Below are positions 1-4,630 of a DNA stretch of 5,106 nt, in pieces. The stretch is taken from positions 1 to 5,106 of the forward strand of contig NZ_JAVHLH010000205.1 of NCBI RefSeq assembly GCF_031082345.1, given 5' to 3'. The first letter of the stretch is position 1. Every line of letters begins with the position of its first letter. Source of the stretch: Brevundimonas sp. GTDB lineage: Bacteria > Pseudomonadota > Alphaproteobacteria > Caulobacterales > Caulobacteraceae. The notes beneath the pieces were generated by a model that did not search any database, was not told the DNA's origin, and saw nothing but the letters and a program-made list of their open reading frames with translations. Position numbers and translations under genes: made by a program.

Positions 1-1418
1 CCGGCTGCCTGAAGGCCTTCAGTGGAGAGCGGGCGAGGCATCAGATCTGCTTCCTTCTCTCCGATGAATCCCGTGTCCACGTCACCTGCGACGAACTGCG
101 GATGATCGAGGCAACGCTTCAGGAATGCCGCATTGGTGCGGACGGGCCAGACTTCGACCTCTCCACAAGCCTCTGCAAGGTCGGCCGCGGCCTGATCGCG
201 GTTGTTCCTGTGCACGATGATCTTCGCGATCATTGGGTCGTAGAACTGACTGACCCGCCCTCCCTGCCGGACCCCGGTGTCTATCCGGACATCCGAGGCC
301 TCGTATGGCGACCGGTCTCCCGGCATGAGGAAATGCTCCAGTCTGCCGATGCTGGGCAGGAAGCCGTTGGCCGGGTCCTCCGCATACAGCCGCGCCTCCA
401 TGGCCCAGCCGTTCAGGGGGATGTCGGCCTGTTTCAGCGGGATGGGCTCGCCGGCGGCGACGCGCAGCTGCCATTCGACCAGGTCGACGCCGGTGATGGC
501 CTCGGTGACCGGGTGTTCGACCTGGAGCCGGGTGTTCATCTCCATGAACCATATGCGGTCGGCCGTCAGGCCCTCGGAGGCGTCGGCGATGAATTCGATG
601 GTGCCGGCGCCCTCGTAGTTCACCGCCTTGGCGGCGCGGACGGCGGCGTCGGTGACGGCCTTGCGGGTGGCGGCGTCCATGCCGGGGGCGGGAGCCTCCT
701 CGATCACCTTCTGGTGGCGGCGCTGGAGGGAACAGTCGCGCTCGTGCAGGTGGACGACGGTTCCGTGGCTGTCGCCGAACACCTGCACCTCGATGTGGCG
801 CGGGCGGGTGATGTATTTCTCGATCAGGACGCGAGGGTCGCCGAACGACGACTGGCCCTCGCGCCGGGCCGAGGCGAGGCCGTCGGCGAAGTCTTCGGCG
901 CGCTCGACCTTTTTCATGCCCTTGCCGCCGCCGCCGGCGACGGCCTTGATCAGCACCGGATAGCCGATGGCGTCGGCTTCCTTCTGCAGGCGGTCCAGCG
1001 ACTGGTCCTCGCCGAGATAGCCGGGGGTGACGGGCACGCCGGCCTCGATCATCAGGGTCTTGGCGGCGTCCTTCAGGCCCATGGCGCGGATGGCGGCGGG
1101 CGGCGGGCCGATCCAGACGAGGCCGGCGGCCATGACCGCCTCGGCGAAGTCGGCGTTCTCGGACAGGAAGCCGTAGCCGGGGTGGATGGCCTCGGCGCCG
1201 GTGGCCTTGGCGGCGGCGAGGACTTTCGCGGCGTCGAGATAGGACTCGCGGGCCGGGGCGGGGCCGATCAGGACGGCTTCGTCGGCCTCGCGGACGTGCA
1301 GGGCCTTCGCATCGGCTTCGGAATGGACGGCGATGGTGCGCAGGCCCAGGCGACGGGCGGTGCGGAACACGCGGCAGGCGATCTCGCCGCGATTGGCGAC
1401 CAGGACGGATTTGAACAT
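1..1418 (-). CDS. liuD: Methylcrotonyl-CoA carboxylase alpha subunit (biotin carboxylase part), 3' end outside window
   Basis: This subunit uses ATP and bicarbonate to carboxylate a protein-bound biotin, which the beta subunit uses to carboxylate 3-methylcrotonyl-CoA in cytosolic leucine breakdown. Seen: 472 codons open to the window edge, starting MFKSVLVANRGEIA, the typical family N-terminus. The ATP-grasp glycine loop AGGGGKGM is at residues 161-168, RRHQKVIEEAPAPG at about 233-246, and the catalytic stretch FMEMNTRLQVEHPVTE at 291-306 (Glu293, Asn295, Arg297, Gln299, Glu301), followed by Arg343. The biotin carboxylase C-terminal domain runs to about residue 450. Family members are about 650 residues, so the biotinyl domain must lie left of the window. 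Acetyl-CoA and propionyl-CoA carboxylase subunits share these motifs; assignment to MCC rests on the neighbouring hydratase and MCC beta gene. No strong Shine-Dalgarno precedes the ATG (only AGAAAAG). Codon use changes sharply from codon 359 onward. Confidence 0.93.
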   Translation of the reverse strand, partial: MFKSVLVANRGEIACRVFRTARRLGLRTIAVHSEADAKALHVREADEAVLIGPAPARESYLDAAKVLAAAKATGAEAIHPGYGFLSENADFAEAVMAAGLVWIGPPPAAIRAMGLKDAAKTLMIEAGVPVTPGYLGEDQSLDRLQKEADAIGYPVLIKAVAGGGGKGMKKVERAEDFADGLASARREGQSSFGDPRVLIEKYITRPRHIEVQVFGDSHGTVVHLHERDCSLQRRHQKVIEEAPAPGMDAATRKAVTDAAVRAAKAVNYEGAGTIEFIADASEGLTADRIWFMEMNTRLQVEHPVTEAITGVDLVEWQLRVAAGEPIPLKQADIPLNGWAMEARLYAEDPANGFLPSIGRLEHFLMPGDRSPYEASDVRIDTGVRQGGRVSQFYDPMIAKIIVHRNNRDQAAADLAEACGEVEVWPVRTNAAFLKRCLDHPQFVAGDVDTGFIGEKEADLMPRPLSTEGLQAA

Positions 1419-1430
1419 GGGGCTTTTCTA

Positions 1431-1461
1431 GAGGGGCGAGGGGCGAGAGGCGAGGGGCGAG
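1431..1461. repeat. Four-copy 7-bp tandem repeat (GGGGCGA)
   Basis: Four heptamers follow each other at 1433-1460: GGGGCGA, GGGGCGA, GAGGCGA, GGGGCGA, flanked by GA and G. The tract lies in the 90-bp gap between the hydratase stop and the carboxylase alpha start, 13-43 bases upstream of that ATG. It is non-coding, so copy-number change would alter the leader length without breaking a protein. Confidence 0.75.
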
Positions 1462-1497
1462 TTTCGACCGTGACGCCTGCCCCCTTCCTCGCCCCTC
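1431..1497 (-). repeat. GC-rich inverted repeat between liuC and liuD
   Basis: GAGGGGCGAG at 1431-1440, and again at 1452-1461, is the exact reverse complement of CTCGCCCCTC at 1488-1497. The nearer pair gives a 10-bp stem with a 26-base loop; the farther one extends to 11 bp (1431-1441 with 1487-1497). In the minus-strand transcript the stem falls just after the liuC stop and before the liuD start, and two alternative folds are possible because the 3' arm is duplicated. No U-tract follows, so it is not a standard intrinsic terminator. A role in liuD expression or transcript processing is inference only. Confidence 0.5.
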
Positions 1498-1508
1498 ATC
1501 CCTCGACC

Positions 1509-2408
1509 CTATTCCGCCCAGCGGGGTTTGCGCTTTTCGAGGTAGGCGCGGACGCCTTCCTGGCCTTCGTCGGAGACGCGGGCGTGGGCGATGCGGCGGG
1601 CGGTGTCCTCCATCAGGCCGTGGTCGATGGGTCGCCCGGCGACGTCGTTGACCAGCCGCTTGGCCTCGCCGACCGCGCCGGGGGCGCAGGCCTTCATCGA
1701 ATCGGCGAAAGCGGTGACGAAGCCGTCGATCTCGTCGGCCGAGCCCAGCACATGGCTGACCAGGCCGAATTCCTTCGCGGCGGCGGCGTCGAAGCCGTCG
1801 GCGGTCATGAACAGGGCCCGGGCGGTGCGGGCGCCGACGGCCTCGACCACATAGGGGGCGATGGTCGCGGGGATCAGGCCCAGCTTGACCTCGGAGAAGG
1901 CGAAATGCGTGCCCTTGACCGCCACGGCCATGTCGCAGGCGGCGACGATGCCGGCCCCGCCGCCCATGGCCGCGCCCTCGACGAGGGCCACGGTCAGGGC
2001 CGGGACGTCGTGCAGGGCCTTGAGCATCTTGGCCAGGCCCATGGCGTCGGTGCGGTTGTCGCCCTCGGACCAGCCGGCGGCGTCGCGCATCCAGCCGAGG
2101 TCGGCGCCGGCGCTGAACGTCCCGCCCGCGCCGCGGATGAAGACGACGCGCACATGGTCGGCGCCCTGCAGGGTCTCGAACGCCTCGTAGAGGGCGGCGA
2201 TGGTCGGGGCGTCGAAGGCGTTGCGCTTGTCGGGTCGGTTGATGGTGACGAACACCACCCCGTCCGTCGTCGAGCGGATCTGCACCAGCTCGTCATTGGC
2301 GTCAGGCGCCGGATCGGCCAGCAGCGGGTGGGCGATGGCGTTGATCTCGGCCGCCTCGCCGGGGGTGACGTCGAGGGCGTTGAGGTCGGCTTCGGTGGGA
2401 CGGGTCAT
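1509..2408 (-). CDS. liuC: Methylglutaconyl-CoA hydratase (enoyl-CoA hydratase/isomerase family)
   Basis: It probably hydrates 3-methylglutaconyl-CoA to HMG-CoA, the step after methylcrotonyl-CoA carboxylase. Seen: 299 residues with the crotonase fold. The first oxyanion-hole segment GGTFSAGADLGWM is at 95-107, the second EGAAMGGGAGIVAACD at 144-159, and FSEVKLGLIPATIAPYV at 171-187. Glu173 aligns with the second catalytic glutamate of classical hydratases, while the first is a glycine (Gly153). As I recall the family, bacterial LiuC-type hydratases share this pattern and the following SEV.LGL.PA.I.P stretch. The start at 2408 is chosen because GGAG sits 6 bases upstream; an ATG at 2474 has no such site. 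This start gives about 40 residues before the fold begins (LVQIRSTTDG), longer than the usual ~260-residue family. A GTG at codon 42 would give the shorter form. It is followed after 90 bp by liuD on the same strand, probably one transcript. Confidence 0.88.
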   Translation of the reverse strand: MTRPTEADLNALDVTPGEAAEINAIAHPLLADPAPDANDELVQIRSTTDGVVFVTINRPDKRNAFDAPTIAALYEAFETLQGADHVRVVFIRGAGGTFSAGADLGWMRDAAGWSEGDNRTDAMGLAKMLKALHDVPALTVALVEGAAMGGGAGIVAACDMAVAVKGTHFAFSEVKLGLIPATIAPYVVEAVGARTARALFMTADGFDAAAAKEFGLVSHVLGSADEIDGFVTAFADSMKACAPGAVGEAKRLVNDVAGRPIDHGLMEDTARRIAHARVSDEGQEGVRAYLEKRKPRWAE

Positions 2409-2603
2409 GGGAATCTCCAGCTTGGTCGGAAGCGCCGCCGCGGAAGGGGCGTTCCACCTCGCGCAAGGCCTCATTGTCCCGATGCCGCCTCCGAAGGCAA
2501 CCGATGTCGCGGGTGTTCACCATATACGTCAACGCCGCCCACACGGGTGGTTGGCCAGACTGGTCCGGCGTGACATCCCCACGCGGTCGACCCGGTCCCC
2601 GCC
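2409..2603. promoter_or_regulatory. Divergent intergenic region between liuC and the HD-GYP gene
   Basis: This 195-bp stretch holds no credible gene and must carry the start signals for both flanking genes. The liuC Shine-Dalgarno (GGAG, minus strand) is at 2415-2418. A possible leader hairpin for the liuC transcript is at 2428-2455: GGAA-CGCC pairs with GGCG-TTCC, with G2432 bulged. The AT-richer patch around 2515-2533 contains an imperfect inverted repeat, listed separately. I found no convincing plus-strand promoter or ribosome site for the HD-GYP gene. Confidence 0.5.
2512..2536 (-). promoter_or_regulatory. Candidate operator / -35 element upstream of liuC
   Basis: GTTCAC at 2515-2520 and GTCAAC at 2528-2533 form an imperfect inverted repeat (one mismatch in six) around the 7-base centre CATATAC, with two further matching pairs at 2512-2513 and 2535-2536. 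On the minus strand the right arm reads TTGACG, a good -35-like hexamer pointing toward liuC, about 120 bases from its start; no convincing -10 box follows. A dyad beside a promoter is what a liu-specific regulator (MerR-type LiuR or TetR-type LiuQ in other proteobacteria) would need, but I cannot match it to a known consensus. Confidence 0.3.
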
Positions 2604-3968
2604 GTGACGCAGCCTGCCGCCCCGGACACGCTTCAACTGTCGGAATTGCTGGGCGCGCTGAGCTGCGCCCTGGACATGACCGAGGGCCAGCCCGTCGGCC
2701 ATTCGATGCGCTGCTGCTGGATCGGCATGCATGTCGGCCAGCGGCTCGGACTCGGGCAAGAGGCGCTGTGGGAGCTGTACTACGTCCTGCTGCTGAAGGA
2801 CCTGGGGTGCAGCAGCAATGCGGCGAAGCTGGCCGACTTCTACGGCGCCGACGATCTGGCGTTCAAACGGTCGTTCAAGACCATCGGTCCGAGGGTCACG
2901 GACGCCATCGACTTCCTGCTGGGCAATGCGGCGCAAGGCCTGGCCCCGATCGCGCGCGCGAAGGCTCTCGTCCACATCTTCAGGCACACGGGGCGGGTGT
3001 CGCGCGATCTGATCGAAACCCGCTGCCACCGCGGCGCCGACATCGCGCGGCGGCTGCGCTTTTCCGAGGCGGTAGCCCAGGGCATCCAGCATCTGGACGA
3101 GCACTGGGACGGCGGCGGCCTGCCGGAGGGTCTGGGCGGCGAAACGATCTCGCTCTACGCTCGGGTCGCCCTGCTGGCGCAGGCGGTCGACGTGTTCCAC
3201 TCCGAGGGCGGACGGGACGCCGCCCTGGGCGAAGCCCGGCGCCGCGCCGGCGCCTGGTTCGACCCGCAGCTCGTCGAGGCGCTGGAAGCGGCCGCGGCTG
3301 ACGAGGCGTTCTGGAGCGGGCTGGCCTCGCCGGCGCTGGCGGAGGCCCTGATGATGATGGAGCCGGTCCAGACGCGGCTGACGCTGGACGACGACTGGCT
3401 GGACGACATCGCCGCGGGCTTCGGCCAGGTGATCGACGCCAAGAGCCCTTACACCAGTGGCCACAGCACGCGGGTGGCGGCCTATGCCGACGCGCTCGGC
3501 GAGGTCCTCGGCGTGGCCCCCGAACGGCGGCGGTGGCTGCGACGGGCGGCCCTGCTGCATGACGTGGGCAAGCTGGGCGTATCCAGCACCATCCTCGAAA
3601 AGCCGAGCCGGCTGGAGAGCGCCGAGTGGTCGGCGATGCAGGGTCACGCCGGGAAGACGCAGGAAATCCTGTCGCGGATCGGCGCCTTCGACGAGCTGGC
3701 CCGGGTGTCCTCGGCCCACCACGAGAAGCTGGACGGCACCGGCTATCCGCTGGGCCTGCGCGATTTCCAGATCAGTCTGGAGACCCGCATCATCACCGCC
3801 TGCGACTTCTTCGACGCCCTGACGGCGGACCGGCCCTATCGCGCGGCCCTGCCGACGGCCAAGGCGCTCGACATCATGCGCGGCGAAGTCGGGCGGGCGG
3901 TCGACCCGCGGGTGTTCGAGGCGCTGGAGCGGCTGGTCGTGGATCGCCCGGAGCTGATGGCGGCCTGA
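2604..3968 (+). CDS. Tandem HD-domain protein: degenerate HD plus canonical HD-GYP phosphodiesterase domain
   Basis: A soluble 454-residue protein with no signal peptide or membrane segment. The second domain (about 268-445) has the full HD-GYP set: GHS with His287, LLHDVGK with His319-Asp320, His348 in QGH, HHE with His372-His373, DGTGYP with the GYP at 380-382, and Asp401 in ACDFFDALTADRPYR. Such domains hydrolyse cyclic-di-GMP to pGpG or GMP, so that is the expected activity. The first domain (about 10-230) is a divergent copy: GHS with His33 remains, but the HD motif is Lys65-Asp66 (LLLKDLGCSSNAAK), the HH pair is replaced (LDEHWDG at 164-170), and GYP reads GLP (172-174), with Asp196 retained. 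It is probably not catalytic and may regulate, bind ligand or dimerise. The start is GTG 2604, the only start codon after the in-frame TGA at 2571; no clear Shine-Dalgarno is visible. DUF2200 follows 80 bp downstream on the same strand. Confidence 0.92.
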   Translation: MTQPAAPDTLQLSELLGALSCALDMTEGQPVGHSMRCCWIGMHVGQRLGLGQEALWELYYVLLLKDLGCSSNAAKLADFYGADDLAFKRSFKTIGPRVTDAIDFLLGNAAQGLAPIARAKALVHIFRHTGRVSRDLIETRCHRGADIARRLRFSEAVAQGIQHLDEHWDGGGLPEGLGGETISLYARVALLAQAVDVFHSEGGRDAALGEARRRAGAWFDPQLVEALEAAAADEAFWSGLASPALAEALMMMEPVQTRLTLDDDWLDDIAAGFGQVIDAKSPYTSGHSTRVAAYADALGEVLGVAPERRRWLRRAALLHDVGKLGVSSTILEKPSRLESAEWSAMQGHAGKTQEILSRIGAFDELARVSSAHHEKLDGTGYPLGLRDFQISLETRIITACDFFDALTADRPYRAALPTAKALDIMRGEVGRAVDPRVFEALERLVVDRPELMAA

Positions 3969-3986
3969 GGTCGGCCGGACCGGAGC

Positions 3987-4016
3987 TTGAGCCCTTCCGC
4001 GGTTCCGGCGGATAAG
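3987..4016 (+). promoter_or_regulatory. Weak candidate promoter before DUF2200
   Basis: TTGAGC at 3987-3992 and GATAAG at 4011-4016 are 18 bases apart and each match four of six sigma-70 consensus positions. A start near 4023 would give a leader of about 26 bases. The same bases overlap a possible hairpin (3991-4020), so the two readings compete. Confidence 0.25.
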
Positions 4017-4020
4017 GGGC
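3991..4020 (+). other. Possible stem-loop between the HD-GYP gene and DUF2200
   Basis: GCCCTT at 3991-3996 can pair with AAGGGGC at 4014-4020 (one G-U pair), and CCGC at 3997-4000 with GCGG at 4008-4011 around the loop GGTTCCG, leaving two bulged bases (AT at 4012-4013). No T-run follows, so it does not look like an intrinsic terminator. It could be an RNA-processing or stabilising hairpin, or chance in GC-rich DNA. Confidence 0.25.
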
Positions 4021-4048
4021 GGAGCAAACGGAACACGGAGATCCTGGC

Positions 4049-4411
4049 ATGGCGACCAGCGCGACCGACCGCATCCGCCGGACCAGCGTGGCCAGCGTCC
4101 ATGTCCACTATGTCGCCAAGGCGGAGCGGAAGGGCCGGACGCGGGCGGACGTGGACGAGGTCATTCGCTGGCTGACGGGCTATTCGCAGGCCCAGCTGGA
4201 GGCGCTGCTGGCCGACGGGACGACGTTCGAGGAATTCTTCGACCGGGCGCCGGCGATGAACCCGAACCGGTTCCTGATCACGGGGATGATCTGCGGCTAT
4301 CGGGTCGAGGAGATCGAGGACCCGTTCATGCGGGAGCTGCGGCACCTCGACAAACTGGTCGACGAGGTGAGCAAGGGCAAGGCGATGGAGAAGGTGCTGC
4401 GGGCCGGGTGA
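4049..4411 (+). CDS. DUF2200 family protein
   Basis: A 120-residue soluble protein that I recognise as DUF2200 from its conserved blocks: [17 protein letters not shown] (15-31), [13 protein letters not shown] (35-47), [24 protein letters not shown] (71-94) and [19 protein letters not shown] (100-118). The length is normal for the family, and the N-terminal ten residues are variable. The biochemical function of the family is not known to me, and nothing here reveals catalytic residues. The start at 4049 is supported by GGAG at 4037-4040 with 8 bases of spacing. It lies 80 bp after the HD-GYP gene on the same strand, so co-transcription is possible, but a weak promoter-like pair in the gap would allow independent expression. 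Just after its stop begins a 209-bp palindromic array, and the next gene, liuB, converges on it. Confidence 0.9.
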   Translation: MATSATDRIRRTSVASVHVHYVAKAERKGRTRADVDEVIRWLTGYSQAQLEALLADGTTFEEFFDRAPAMNPNRFLITGMICGYRVEEIEDPFMRELRHLDKLVDEVSKGKAMEKVLRAG

Positions 4412-4415
4412 CGGC

Positions 4416-4453
4416 TTGTCATCCCGGAAAGCGCGCAGCGCTTGTCCGGGACG
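4416..4453 (+). repeat. 38-bp palindromic element, copy A
   Basis: It begins TTGTCATCCCGG and ends CCGGGACG with 18 bases between. The core folds as TCCCGGA-AAGCGC (4422-4434) with GCGCTT-TCCGGGA (4438-4443, 4445-4451), loop GCA, and G4444 bulged: a 13-bp stem. It starts 4 bases after the DUF2200 stop, so it forms a hairpin at the 3' end of that transcript. Confidence 0.8.
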
Positions 4454-4473
4454 AAGGGCGCCGTTGCGGCGGG

Positions 4474-4504
4474 CTCCCGGAAATCGCCCGCGATTGTCCG
4501 GGAG
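4474..4504 (+). repeat. Palindromic stem-loop 2 (same family as copy A core)
   Basis: CTCCCGGA (4474-4481) pairs with TCCGGGAG (4497-4504), and AATCGC (4482-4487) with GCGATT (4490-4495); G4496 is bulged, exactly as G4444 in copy A. The inner stem differs from copy A on both sides in a compensating way. Confidence 0.8.
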
Positions 4505-4534
4505 ACAGGTCGCCATCGCGCGGACTTGACCTGT
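4505..4534. repeat. Hairpin abutting stem-loops 2 and 3
   Basis: ACAGGTC (4505-4511) is the reverse complement of GACCTGT (4528-4534), with a 16-base loop. Its first base directly follows stem-loop 2 and its last base directly precedes stem-loop 3. The sequence is unrelated to the CCCGGA family. Confidence 0.6.
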
Positions 4535-4567
4535 GGCCCGGATAGCTGCTGGCGCAGCTTCCGGGCC
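4535..4567 (-). repeat. Palindromic stem-loop 3 (reverse orientation)
   Basis: GGCCCGGA (4535-4542) pairs with TCCGGGCC (4560-4567), and AGCTGC (4544-4549) with GCAGCT (4554-4559), loop TGGC, with T4543 bulged. Read on the minus strand it has the same plan as stem-loops 1 and 2, with the bulge (there A) at the same junction on the 3' side. A TTTT run at 4575-4578 follows 7 bases after the stem on the plus strand, so weak termination of the DUF2200 transcript is possible. Confidence 0.75.
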
Positions 4568-4586
4568 GATCAAATTTTGACCAATC

Positions 4587-4624
4587 CGTCCCGGCTCTCC
4601 GCTTCGCTTCGGCCGGGATGACAA
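4587..4624 (-). repeat. 38-bp palindromic element, copy B (inverted)
   Basis: Read on the minus strand it begins TTGTCATCCCGG and ends CCGGGACG with 18 bases between, the same ends and length as copy A but a different interior, which holds a GAAGC-GAAGC direct repeat. The outer stem is TCCCGGC (4589-4595) with GCCGGGA (4612-4618). It begins 6 bases after the liuB stop on that gene's own strand, mirroring copy A after DUF2200. Confidence 0.8.
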
Positions 4625-4630
4625 TCGGCG

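Larger units (their letters stand above)
4416..4624. repeat. 209-bp composite palindromic array with 12-bp terminal inverted repeats
   Basis: TTGTCATCCCGG at 4416-4427 is the exact reverse complement of CCGGGATGACAA at 4613-4624, and almost everything between them is palindromic. In order: stem-loop 1 (4422-4451), a small hairpin (CGCCG 4459-4463 with CGGCG 4467-4471), stem-loop 2 (4474-4504), a hairpin (4505-4534), stem-loop 3 (4535-4567), an AT-rich dyad TCAAATTTTGA (4570-4580) and stem-loop 4 (4589-4618). It fills the gap between two convergent genes. There is no coding capacity of note. It resembles REP-like or small non-autonomous palindromic elements of GC-rich proteobacteria. No clean target duplication is seen; CGGC occurs at 4412-4415 and 4626-4629, offset by one T. 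Confidence 0.8.

Noticed and set aside
102..2573. 823-residue plus-strand open frame
   Set aside because: It lies antisense to liuD and liuC, crosses their intergenic gap, is low-complexity Gly/Ala/Asp-rich and has no family motifs; it is a by-product of strong GC codon bias.
2474..3301. 275-residue plus-strand open frame overlapping the HD-GYP start
   Set aside because: Out of frame with the motif-bearing protein and arginine-rich; overlaps the divergent promoter region. A shadow frame.
2529..3722. 397-residue minus-strand open frame over the HD-GYP gene
   Set aside because: Rich in Arg, Gln and Pro with no recognisable domain, while the plus-strand frame has a complete HD-GYP motif set.
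2604..4411. Novel defence or nucleotide-signalling system made of the HD-GYP and DUF2200 genes
   Set aside because: Two genes 80 bp apart are not enough; no nucleotidyltransferase, effector, nuclease or membrane effector is visible, and both families are widespread outside defence contexts.
4535..4580. Intrinsic terminator from stem-loop 3 and the following TTTT
   Set aside because: The T-run is short and 7 bases away from the stem; kept only as a remark, not a terminator call.
3836..4624. 262-residue minus-strand open frame through DUF2200 and the repeat array
   Set aside because: It reads through palindromic repeats and antisense to a recognised family; no motif supports it.
4416..4624. 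CRISPR array
   Set aside because: Units differ in sequence and orientation, are themselves hairpins, and are not separated by uniform spacers; no cas gene is near.
4412..4629. Target-site duplication CGGC around the palindromic array
   Set aside because: The right copy is offset from the inverted repeat by an extra T, and a four-base GC match is likely by chance.
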